Positions 24,956 through 32,650 of a stretch of 64,000 nucleotides of DNA are shown here, piece after piece. Under the pieces are notes generated by a model, which was not told the origin of the DNA, searched no databases, and was given only the letters and a program-made list of their open reading frames with translations. The stretch is from assembly GCF_000685095.1 (NCBI RefSeq), contig NZ_BAYE01000020.1, positions 1-64,000 on the forward strand, in the 5' to 3' direction. The translations under genes were made by a program, and so were the position numbers. The DNA comes from Paraburkholderia caledonica NBRC 102488 (GTDB lineage: Bacteria; Pseudomonadota; Gammaproteobacteria; Burkholderiales; Burkholderiaceae). The stretch's first letter is position 1. Every line of letters begins with the position of its first letter.

Positions 24956-26611
24956 CTACTGTGCCACGCGAGCCTGCAACGCCCGAATACGGCTCAGTGC
25001 CTCGGTGTTCGCCACCGCCGAATCGTACATTGCCGCGAGATCCGCCTTCAACGCGGTACGCGAGCCGCCGTCGAGATAAATCATGTGACCCGACGGATAG
25101 AAGCGCGCCGAAAGGTTCTGCCGAACCTGCTGACTGAGCAGCGGCATCTGCTGCAGGTCGAGCACAGTCTGATAGAACGGCGTGACGAAATCGTAGAAGC
25201 CGTTTGCCGACAGCACTTTGAGGTCCGGATTGAGTGCCATGACGGCCGCCAGATCGCCGGCCGTGTACAGAATCACGTTGCCCTTGTCGTCCACGCCCTT
25301 TTGAGCACCTGTCGGGTCGATATGGCTGAAGTCCCAGAACTGGAATGCCTGATCGTTGAGGTCCGTGAACGCCGAGTTCGACGTGTATTTCAACTGCTCG
25401 TTCAGATAGACGTTCCACATCGTCGTGTAGACGCCCGAAACCGCCGTCATGGTCGGGTCGTTGCCGCCCGAATTGGGATCGACCTTGCCGGCTATGCCGG
25501 TTCCGATCGCGGTGACCCGGCCGTCGTATGCGCCAAGCACGAGACCTTGCGGCTTGAGCAGCGTGGTCAGAAATAGCGAATTGCCGCGGCTGTCGTACGA
25601 CGCGACATCGAGACTCCATGCAAGCAAGGTCGTCTTGTCGATGCCGGTGTATTCGGCGAGTTTCTCGACCGTCGCAGAATCGGTGGTCGGGAATTTGCGC
25701 AGCGCCGCCAGGTAGTCGGTGCGCGCGAACTGCGCGACTTCTTCAGCGAATGCGCCCAGATCGGTCGGCCGCGGCGCGATGCCGAGCTTCTTGTGATACC
25801 ACGCGTCGGCGGCGGCCGTGGGCAGCGCGCCGACGGGATTGCCCGCCTGCGTGTAGTCGAGAATCGACGATTGCAGCGTAATGCCGTTCAGATCGACACC
25901 GCCCTCGTGCAGCCGGTAGGCGACGACGCAACTGCGCGCCGTACCGTACGACTCGCCGAACAGGTACTTCGGCGAATTCCAGCGATTGTTCTTCGTCAGA
26001 AAGCGCTTGATGAATTGCGCGATCGAATCCGCGTCCTGGTCGACGCCCCAGAAATCGCGGTTCTTCTTCGGCGCGATAGCCGCCGAATAGCCAGTGCCGA
26101 CCGGATTGATGAAGATCAGATCGCTTCTGTCGAGCAGGCTGTCGGGGTTGTCTTCTATCGTGTAGGGCGCGGGCGGTGTGAAGTTCGGCATCGACGTCTT
26201 GATGCGGCGCGGTCCGAACGAGCCGAGCAGCACGAACACCGCGGACGAGCCCGGTCCGCCGTTATAGAAGAAGGTGAGCGGCCGGGTTTCCTCTTTCTGG
26301 TTGTCTTGCGTGAACGCGACGTAGAACATCCGCGCGGCGGGTTCCGAACTGCTCGGATCGACGATCACGAGATGGCCCACCGTTGCCGTGTAATTGATCT
26401 TCTTGCCGTCTATCGTGACCGAGTGATGCGTGATCGCGGCACTCTCGTCCGTGGCCGTTACGGAGTCGTCAGGCCCGTTGCCGTATGCAACCGGATCGAA
26501 GAAAGGCTGATCGGCCGCCTTGCGTTTCCCACCGGCCGCTGAAGGCGTGCCCGAGGTTTGAGAATTCTGCGACGATTGCGGACTAACGGACGTTGACTCT
26601 GTGCTTGTCAT
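24956..26611 (-). CDS. S10 family serine carboxypeptidase
   Basis: 551-aa alpha/beta-hydrolase peptidase that removes C-terminal residues, typically at acid pH. The catalytic Ser is S221 in GESYG; the Asp lies in NGFYDFVTP (about 478) and the His in YPSGHMIYLDG (about 519). The oxyanion region NGGPGSS (118-124) is intact. The N-terminus is polar (Ser/Thr/Gln-rich), with no signal peptide visible. It lies 55 bp after the S53 peptidase gene on the same strand, so an endopeptidase plus carboxypeptidase operon is likely. Confidence 0.88.
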   Translation of the reverse strand: MTSTESTSVSPQSSQNSQTSGTPSAAGGKRKAADQPFFDPVAYGNGPDDSVTATDESAAITHHSVTIDGKKINYTATVGHLVIVDPSSSEPAARMFYVAFTQDNQKEETRPLTFFYNGGPGSSAVFVLLGSFGPRRIKTSMPNFTPPAPYTIEDNPDSLLDRSDLIFINPVGTGYSAAIAPKKNRDFWGVDQDADSIAQFIKRFLTKNNRWNSPKYLFGESYGTARSCVVAYRLHEGGVDLNGITLQSSILDYTQAGNPVGALPTAAADAWYHKKLGIAPRPTDLGAFAEEVAQFARTDYLAALRKFPTTDSATVEKLAEYTGIDKTTLLAWSLDVASYDSRGNSLFLTTLLKPQGLVLGAYDGRVTAIGTGIAGKVDPNSGGNDPTMTAVSGVYTTMWNVYLNEQLKYTSNSAFTDLNDQAFQFWDFSHIDPTGAQKGVDDKGNVILYTAGDLAAVMALNPDLKVLSANGFYDFVTPFYQTVLDLQQMPLLSQQVRQNLSARFYPSGHMIYLDGGSRTALKADLAAMYDSAVANTEALSRIRALQARVAQ

Positions 26612-26665
26612 GATGACTCCCTGGGTACGTTCACGTCTTGTGCCGGTGCTGCGGATTCCTGCTGA

Positions 26666-28225
26666 CTATAGTGCTCCGGCCACTTTCTGACCATTGGGGC
26701 TGCCGAGTCCCGTACAGGCGTCCCAGCCCGCCGACGCCGCGAAGCTGCCGTTATTGCCCTGTGTGATGTCGTTGCAGACGCCCGCCGCCTTATACAGCTT
26801 CGGGTTCACGAAGCCCGCCGGCTTGCCTTTCGCCGCGTTGATGCGGGCAATCAGCGCGGCCCACAGCGGCGCTACCGCGCTCGTGCCGCCGACCACCGTT
26901 TGTGTGCCCGCGACGAGCACGGTGTAGCCGGTCAGCGGCGAGGCGTCGCCCGCGACATCGGGCACGCCGCGCTTCGCGAGCGGCTTCTTGCCTCCCTTCG
27001 ACAGGGCAACCGACAGGCCCTCCTGCCAGGCCGGCAACGAAAAGGCGCCACTCACGCCTCCGCCGCCCGCACCGCCTTGCGGGCCGTCGTTCCAGACCAC
27101 CTCATGCGTGATGGACGTACCCGATGCGCTCAGGCTCGTGCCGCCGCACGCGAGTACATACGGACTCGCCGCCGGGAAATCGACCTGGTCTCCCGCGCCC
27201 GCGCCGTCGCTCGATCCGCTATCGCCCGACGCGGCGCAGACCGTCACGCCGAGCGCGGCTGCGGTTTGCAGCACGCTGTTGAACGCCTTCAGCGACTGGC
27301 TGGTCCAGATGGATTCCGGGCCGCCCCAACTGATCGAGATCACCGACGGCTTGTTGACCGTATCGTGCACCGCACGGCTGACGGCGTCGATGAAACCCGC
27401 GTCGCTGTTCGGCGCAAAGTACACGGCAATGGTCGCGCCGGGCACGATTGCGCCGACGATCTCGATGTCGAGAGTAACTTCGCCGTCGGGACCGTTAGGG
27501 TCGCCCGTCGGCTCATTGCGCGCCTGATCGACGCTCACCGACTTCACCGTGGGCGACGGCACCCCGAGGCTCGCGAAGTACGACGAGAGGTCAGCCGGGT
27601 CATATCCGCCGCCCAGTTCGATGATGCCGACACACTGACCGCCGCCGTCGCCTTCGGGGAATTTGTAGAGAGACGCCAGTTCGAGCGGCGTGAACGAAGC
27701 CTGATGCGTCCGGGCCGAGCGGAACGGCGGGCGGATGCGAAAGTGCGGCCGTGCCTGCGGACGGTTGTCGAGCCCGAGCACCGCCTCCACGACGCCGTGC
27801 AGATCGTCGGGAACGCTGACCGAGCCGGTACGGCCGCGAAATTCCCCGGCCGTATGGTGCTGATACTTTTCAAGCTTGACTTCGAACGCACTCTGAAATT
27901 GCGCGACGGTTCCCGAGAGCAGCACGGAGCGCGCGGCCGGGTCGTCACGCACCACGCTCAGGCCGTGCGCAGCCGCGAATGCCTTGACTTTGGCGATGTC
28001 GTCCGGGGCAGCGCCATAGTCTTTTGCCAACGTCTCACGCGACAGCGGTTCCACGTTCGGGTCGCCTGCTTCTATGCGTCTCATCAGCGCGTCGAACTGC
28101 GCCTGCTGCTGGCGGCGCAGCATAACGAAAACCTCGATCTTTTCCGACGGATCGCAAGCTCCGATGAGTTTCGAACCTTGTTCTACCGTTCGCTCGCTTC
28201 CGGGCAGCGGGTGCTTGGTGGCCAT
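26666..28225 (-). CDS. S53 family peptidase (kumamolisin-like sedolisin)
   Basis: 519-aa pro-enzyme. Residues 1-165 form an activation domain and the rest is the catalytic domain. The Ser-Glu-Asp triad is E249 and D253 (DGEVTLDIE) and S449 (GGTSAVAP), with the oxyanion Asp D335 in SGDSG. A C-terminal calcium site is seen around NDITQG and GWDACTGLGSPNG. Sedolisins are acid endopeptidases that mature by self-cleavage. No signal peptide is visible. The ATG at 28225 follows AGGAGA; the frame continues upstream without conserved sequence. Confidence 0.92.
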   Translation of the reverse strand: MATKHPLPGSERTVEQGSKLIGACDPSEKIEVFVMLRRQQQAQFDALMRRIEAGDPNVEPLSRETLAKDYGAAPDDIAKVKAFAAAHGLSVVRDDPAARSVLLSGTVAQFQSAFEVKLEKYQHHTAGEFRGRTGSVSVPDDLHGVVEAVLGLDNRPQARPHFRIRPPFRSARTHQASFTPLELASLYKFPEGDGGGQCVGIIELGGGYDPADLSSYFASLGVPSPTVKSVSVDQARNEPTGDPNGPDGEVTLDIEIVGAIVPGATIAVYFAPNSDAGFIDAVSRAVHDTVNKPSVISISWGGPESIWTSQSLKAFNSVLQTAAALGVTVCAASGDSGSSDGAGAGDQVDFPAASPYVLACGGTSLSASGTSITHEVVWNDGPQGGAGGGGVSGAFSLPAWQEGLSVALSKGGKKPLAKRGVPDVAGDASPLTGYTVLVAGTQTVVGGTSAVAPLWAALIARINAAKGKPAGFVNPKLYKAAGVCNDITQGNNGSFAASAGWDACTGLGSPNGQKVAGAL

Positions 28226-28536
28226 GTGTCGACTCTCCTGTTGGCGTGACGGCGCCGGATGCACGAGGGACTGGCGGGGGCGCCCTGTCCGCTCTCTGCC
28301 CGACGACAGACGGCACGTTGCTGATTTCAGGGTGCTGCTTGCAGGACTTCGCAAACCTTCGGACCAATGCATTCGAACACAGTTCCGGCGCAGGCGGCAG
28401 TAGGCCGAATGGCTAACGCGGCGGGACGCGTAATGCGCGGTTTGCGTCGCTCCGCTATGATGCTGCAGCGGCTATCCCGCCGTTACATTGCCTCACGCGC
28501 CGTCCGCGCGGGCAATCGAAGAATCAGAGGAACCCC
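28226..28536. other. Divergent promoter region, no gene seen
   Basis: 311 bp between the leftward S53 gene and the rightward DUF1993 gene. I see no gene and no strong palindrome. Confidence 0.4.
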
Positions 28537-29046
28537 ATGTCAATTTCGATGTATCAAGCATCACTGCCCGTGCTGATTCGCGGCCTCACCAATCTTCAGG
28601 CCATCCTCGGCAAGGCGCAGGCACACGCAGCCGAAAAGCAGATTGATCCGTCGGTGTTCACGAACGCCCGCCTCGCGCCAGACATGTTGCCGCTCGTGCG
28701 TCAGGTGTATATCGCAAGCGACACCGCAAAGGGCTGCGCCGCGCGTCTCGCCAATGTCGAAGCGCCCAAATACGACGACGTCGAACAGACCTTCGACGAA
28801 CTGCATGCCCGCCTTCAAAAAACGATCGACTACCTGCAGGAATTCAGCCCGCAGCAGATCGACGGATCGGAGGAGCGCGCAGTCACCCTGAAAATGCGTA
28901 GCGGCCCGGTCGAGTTCACGGGCCAGTCGTATCTTCTGGGCTTCGTGCTGCCGAACTTCTTTTTCCACGTGACCACGGCGTACGACATCCTGCGCCACAA
29001 CGGCGTGGAACTCGGCAAGCTCGACTATCTGGGCGGGCTGAAGTAA
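28537..29046 (+). CDS. DUF1993 family protein
   Basis: 169-aa protein of the DUF1993 family, which has a DinB-like helical bundle (YQASLPVLIRGLTNLQAIL at the start, FVLPNFFFHVTTAYDILRHNG near the end). The conserved late His in the FFFHVTTAYDILRHNG segment fits the family. The enzymatic role is unknown. GAGG lies upstream of the ATG. It stands alone. Confidence 0.88.
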   Translation: MSISMYQASLPVLIRGLTNLQAILGKAQAHAAEKQIDPSVFTNARLAPDMLPLVRQVYIASDTAKGCAARLANVEAPKYDDVEQTFDELHARLQKTIDYLQEFSPQQIDGSEERAVTLKMRSGPVEFTGQSYLLGFVLPNFFFHVTTAYDILRHNGVELGKLDYLGGLK

Positions 29047-29127
29047 GCGATTGGAATAGCGGATGCGCTGGGCCGCACCGGAATCGCGCCGCGGTGCATC
29101 GGCACCCGGGCACGCCGGTTCACGCGC

Positions 29128-29448
29128 TCAGGCGCGCGGCTGAAATGCGATGATTGCCATGCCGGCGAGCGTCACCGCGACGCCGGCTGCGTCCCACAAC
29201 GTTGGCCGCACCTTGTCGACGCCCCATAGCCACAAGATCGCCACCGCCACATACACGCCGCCGTACGCCGCATACACGCGGCCCGCGGCGGTGCCGTGCA
29301 GCGTGAGCAGCCAGGCGAAAACCGCGAGGCTGAGCGCGCCCGGCACGAGCAGCCAGACAGAGCCGCCCTCTTTCAGCCAGCGCCACGGCAGATAGCAACC
29401 GATAATCTCGGCGACGGCGGTAATCGCATAAAGCAGAAATGTTTTCAT
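29128..29448 (-). CDS. ynfA: YnfA/UPF0060 family membrane protein
   Basis: 106-aa protein with four membrane helices, similar in plan to small multidrug resistance exporters. Family signatures AEIIGCYLPWRWLKEG and RVYAAYGGVYVAVAILWLWGVD are present. The family's transport role is poorly defined. The ATG at 29448 begins the conserved part; the frame runs on upstream without family sequence. Confidence 0.9.
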   Translation of the reverse strand: MKTFLLYAITAVAEIIGCYLPWRWLKEGGSVWLLVPGALSLAVFAWLLTLHGTAAGRVYAAYGGVYVAVAILWLWGVDKVRPTLWDAAGVAVTLAGMAIIAFQPRA

Positions 29449-29621
29449 CGAAGGCGAAGCATGGCGGTGGTGTTCGTGTAGTCGCCGGCCGGACATGGCC
29501 GCTGAATGGGCGCTCGATCGGCGCTCTATCGGCTTTATTAACACAATCACTTGGCGCACAGGCATGCGGCGTGCGAAAGTCGCCTCACCTCCTCTGCCCC
29601 CCAACAACCTGTCTACCGGCC

Positions 29622-29795
29622 ATGAGCACAGCATCGCCCTGTATCGACATCTGCAAATTCGACAGTGAAACCGGCTTTTGCATTGGCTGCTTGCGCACCC
29701 GCGACGAATGCAAAACCTGGAAGAAGATGAAAGACAAGCACCGCAGAAAAATTATCGACGACCGTTCGCGCCGCGAACGCAAGCTGAACCGGTAA
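29622..29795 (+). CDS. DUF1289 family small Cys-rich protein
   Basis: 57-aa protein with the DUF1289 pattern CIDICKFD then CIGCLRT: four Cys that likely bind a metal, followed by a very basic tail (KDKHRRKIIDDRSRRERK). The function is unknown. The ATG at 29622 matches the usual short family length; the frame extends upstream with no homology. Confidence 0.85.
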   Translation: MSTASPCIDICKFDSETGFCIGCLRTRDECKTWKKMKDKHRRKIIDDRSRRERKLNR

Positions 29796-29813
29796 AGCCG
29801 GGTCGAATTCGCG

Positions 29814-30485
29814 TCAATCGAGAGAAAGCCGCAGTGCGAATCCGATCAGCGCGGCGGAGAAGGTCCAGCGCTGCAACGTTTGAGCAAGCGGGTGCGCGCG
29901 CATCCATCCCGCGATCCGCGCGGCGCCGATCGCATACGTGAGGTCGAAGCAAAGACCGACCGCGAGCAGCACCGAACCCAGCTCGATCATCTGCAACGCC
30001 ACGGGACCCGCCTCGGGACGCACGAATTGCGGCAACAAGACCGAACAGAACAGCAGCGCTTTCGGATTCAGCAGGTTGGTCAGCAAACCCTTGACGAACG
30101 CCGCCCTCAATTGCCGCATGCCCGCTGTCGCTGTCGCTGTTGCATCCGTCGAGGGGTTAGCTTCGTCGCGCGCCGCGCCGCTTTCTGGTAACGCGAACAT
30201 CGGCGAGCGGAAGATCTGGATGCCGATCCACGCGAGATAAACCGCGCCGCCATAACGCACCACGTCGTACAGCCACGGCGCGTTGCGCAACAGCGCGGCG
30301 GCCCCGCAAGCGGACAGCGTCACATGGGTTGCACGCGCTAAACCAAGCCCGCAAGCCGCCGCGAAGCCGCTCCTCACGCCGCGCCCAATACTGGTTTGGA
30401 GGATCAACGCCATGTCGGGCCCGGGTACGGCATAAACGACCAGCAGCGCGGCAATATAGACAGCAAGAAGGTGTGCGGAAATCAT
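29814..30485 (-). CDS. LysE/RhtB family amino-acid exporter
   Basis: 223-aa inner-membrane exporter with about six helices. The family signature VYAVPGPDMALILQTS is at the N-terminus, and GLLTNLLNPKALLF is in the second half. It probably exports an amino acid or analogue. It is divergent from an Lrp/AsnC regulator, a usual pairing. Its ribosome site (GAGG) lies inside a 9-bp hairpin at 30487-30510, which points to translational control. Confidence 0.9.
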   Translation of the reverse strand: MISAHLLAVYIAALLVVYAVPGPDMALILQTSIGRGVRSGFAAACGLGLARATHVTLSACGAAALLRNAPWLYDVVRYGGAVYLAWIGIQIFRSPMFALPESGAARDEANPSTDATATATAGMRQLRAAFVKGLLTNLLNPKALLFCSVLLPQFVRPEAGPVALQMIELGSVLLAVGLCFDLTYAIGAARIAGWMRAHPLAQTLQRWTFSAALIGFALRLSLD

Positions 30486-30486
30486 G

Positions 30487-30510
30487 AGAGCCTCGTTGTT
30501 TCGAGGCTCT
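30487..30510 (-). promoter_or_regulatory. Hairpin covering the lysE ribosome site
   Basis: AGAGCCTCG pairs perfectly with CGAGGCTCT (9 bp, 6-nt loop), ending 2 nt before the exporter start codon. The GAGG ribosome site is in the 3' arm, 5 nt from the ATG. The same symmetry could also be a DNA site for the divergent Lrp protein. Confidence 0.55.
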
Positions 30511-30640
30511 ATCTTGCTATTGTCGACGGAGGTTTTGCTGGCGAATTTCCGGAGTTCAGGCCGGAGATTTGGCGGAATACGCTAACATCGCGCTGTTTCC
30601 GCCAGCTTCCCACTAAAACTCGAAAGGCGCCCGCCAAGCC

Positions 30641-31108
30641 ATGTCAACAGACCTCGATAAGACCGATCGCGCGATCCTCGCCGCGCTGCAGAAAGACGGC
30701 CGCATGTCGAACGCGAAGCTCGCCGAACTGGTCGGCCTGAGTGAAACACCGTGCGCGCGACGCCTCAAGCGGCTGGAGAACGACGGCTACATCGGCCAGT
30801 ACCGCGCAGTGCTCGCACGTTCGGCGCTCGGCTTCGGCGTGGTCGCATTCATTCTCGTGCGCTTCGCCGTGCACGACAAAGATGTGGCCAACCGCTTCGA
30901 GCGCGAGGTGCAGGCCATACCGCGGGTAATCGCGTGTCACAACGTGTCGGGCAGCGCGGACTACATTTTGCAGGTGGTGGCGCGTGATCTGGACGACTAC
31001 GGCAGCTTCATGCGCGACCAGATGCGCAGTCTGCCGGGCGTGACGTCGGTCGAATCGGCATTGTCGCTGCGCGAAGTAAAGGCCGACGGCGGCTTGCCGC
31101 TATCGTGA
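30641..31108 (+). CDS. Lrp/AsnC family regulator
   Basis: 155-aa regulator with an N-terminal helix-turn-helix (MSNAKLAELVGLSETPCARR) and a C-terminal RAM domain that senses amino acids (residues 70-145, VSGSADYILQVVARDLDDY). It is divergent from the LysE exporter and probably activates or represses it in response to the exported amino acid. Confidence 0.93.
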   Translation: MSTDLDKTDRAILAALQKDGRMSNAKLAELVGLSETPCARRLKRLENDGYIGQYRAVLARSALGFGVVAFILVRFAVHDKDVANRFEREVQAIPRVIACHNVSGSADYILQVVARDLDDYGSFMRDQMRSLPGVTSVESALSLREVKADGGLPLS

Positions 31109-31175
31109 GCCCGAACGTGGCATAGTCACGCCATTTCACGCGGCGCGCGCCGCACCCACGAACACGGAGTACCGA

Positions 31176-31427
31176 ATGGACAACACCGGCAACATCGATC
31201 ACGACAAAGCCCGCGCCGAAGAGAGCGCTGCAATGGAGCGCGTATTGACCGCGACGCAACGCGTGAAGACAGCGTTTGCGTCGTTGCAATCGCAATTTCC
31301 GCCAGCCGGCAGCGGCAATCCCTCGCAATTTGCGCTGCAGACTTTCGACGCCGCGTTGCAGGAACTGGAAGACGCGCAGGCCGCGTTCGACGAACTGCTG
31401 GGCGATCTGCTCGACGGCAATCGCTAA
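31176..31427 (+). CDS. Small helical protein of unknown function
   Basis: 83-aa acidic protein that is almost wholly helical, with no Cys and no signal peptide. The C-terminal half (FDAALQELEDAQAAFDELLGDLLDG) looks like an amphipathic or coiled-coil helix. The position after the Lrp gene and normal codon use support it. I do not recognise the family. Confidence 0.65.
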   Translation: MDNTGNIDHDKARAEESAAMERVLTATQRVKTAFASLQSQFPPAGSGNPSQFALQTFDAALQELEDAQAAFDELLGDLLDGNR

Positions 31428-31532
31428 AGCGCTGGGAGTGTCCCGTGCGATAGCTCAATAGCCGCTCGGTAGGCGGCAAAGGTCCGCTAACTTCCGATTG
31501 CTTGCAATCAGCAGCGCCCGGCGATAGATCGC

Positions 31533-32009
31533 TCAGCCCGGGTTCGTCTCGATCACCGGCTCGCACCGAATCGGGAAGTTCACCGAGTTCGCGATATAGC
31601 ACTTCTCGTGCGCGACGTGATGCAGGCGCCGCGCGAGTTCGACGTCGCCGCCCGACTGAATCACGACGCGCGGGCGCAAAACGATCTGCGAGAAACGCCC
31701 TTGCTGCGCACTGTCGAGCATGGTTCCTTCGGCGTGATCCTGGTATTGCACCACGGCAATGCCGGCGTCCGCGCAAAGATGCAGATACCACAGCTTGTGA
31801 CAGGCCGAAGCCGATGCGACCAGCAAGTCTTCCGGGTTCCACCGCTTTGCGTCGCCGAGAAACGCGGCGTCGGACGAGCCTGGAATGTCGGGCTTGCTTC
31901 CCGCGGCAATCACATGATCGCGGCTGTAATCGCGATATCCCGAGGTGCCGCTGCCGAGGTTGCCTGTCCACTGCACGGACACTTCGTATTTGTGCTCACC
32001 GTATGCCAT
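31533..32009 (-). CDS. OsmC family protein
   Basis: 158-aa protein of the OsmC/Ohr group, which reduces organic hydroperoxides using two Cys. The first Cys is in ASASACHKLWYLHLC and the second in HEKCYIANSVNFPI. The ATG at 32009 (MAYGEHKYE) is chosen over an in-frame start eight codons upstream that lacks family sequence. A lone gene with its own promoter is likely. Confidence 0.88.
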   Translation of the reverse strand: MAYGEHKYEVSVQWTGNLGSGTSGYRDYSRDHVIAAGSKPDIPGSSDAAFLGDAKRWNPEDLLVASASACHKLWYLHLCADAGIAVVQYQDHAEGTMLDSAQQGRFSQIVLRPRVVIQSGGDVELARRLHHVAHEKCYIANSVNFPIRCEPVIETNPG

Positions 32010-32096
32010 GGGCGCATCCTGTAATCGAATCAACCGGTTGATGGGACGCCCATTCTAAGCCGGCCGCGCCAGTCGATCCGGCTCGCGCGGCTCGAT

Positions 32097-32447
32097 CTAT
32101 CGCGGCGCCGGGGGCCTTCCGCTCAGGTTCGGTACTCGGGGATCGGGGTTCTGGTTCAGGCTCGTGCCGTTCGCACGCATGTTGTTCGGCACGCGGCCAG
32201 CGCCGGCACCCGTCACGCCGATCCCGCCAGTTCCCGCAGCACCTCCCGGCGTTGCAAGGCCAGGCGTGGGGGTCAGAGTTGTACCCACTGCTCCGGCGCC
32301 ATTCACGTTTCCTCCCGACGGCGTTGCGCTCAAGCCGCCAACGCCCGCGCTCGCGCTGCCCGACTGCGCGCAAGCCATTCCACTAAAGCCGGCGAAGCAT
32401 GCCGCAATCAGCACCGTCCGCCCCACACCGCCAGTTGCGATTTTCAT
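32097..32447 (-). CDS. Exported Gly/Pro/Ala-rich protein
   Basis: 116-aa protein with a signal peptide (VGRTVLIAACFAGFSGMACAQ) and a low-complexity mature part rich in Gly, Ala, Thr, Pro and Asn. There are no Cys after cleavage and no known domain. The ATG at 32447 starts the signal peptide. The function is unknown; it is probably periplasmic or surface located. Confidence 0.65.
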   Translation of the reverse strand: MKIATGGVGRTVLIAACFAGFSGMACAQSGSASAGVGGLSATPSGGNVNGAGAVGTTLTPTPGLATPGGAAGTGGIGVTGAGAGRVPNNMRANGTSLNQNPDPRVPNLSGRPPAPR

Positions 32448-32650
32448 TTGCTGCACTCCGTTAGGTAACGCGCCCCTCGACCAGTATGACGAACCGTTGC
32501 CCACTTCGTTCACCGCCGTCACAGGTTCCACGGGACGCCCTACCCAAGTCCTCGCGCGAGCCGACGCCCGCGAAAAGGACCGGTTGGGGAATAGAAACGC
32601 TCCATGCGCGTTATGATCGATCGTGACGCCATAACGGCCGATCGCGCACA

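Noticed and set aside
26900..28249. 450-codon plus-strand frame over the S53 gene
   Set aside because: Antisense shadow of a catalytic domain with a verified triad. Composition is dominated by Arg, Ala and His.
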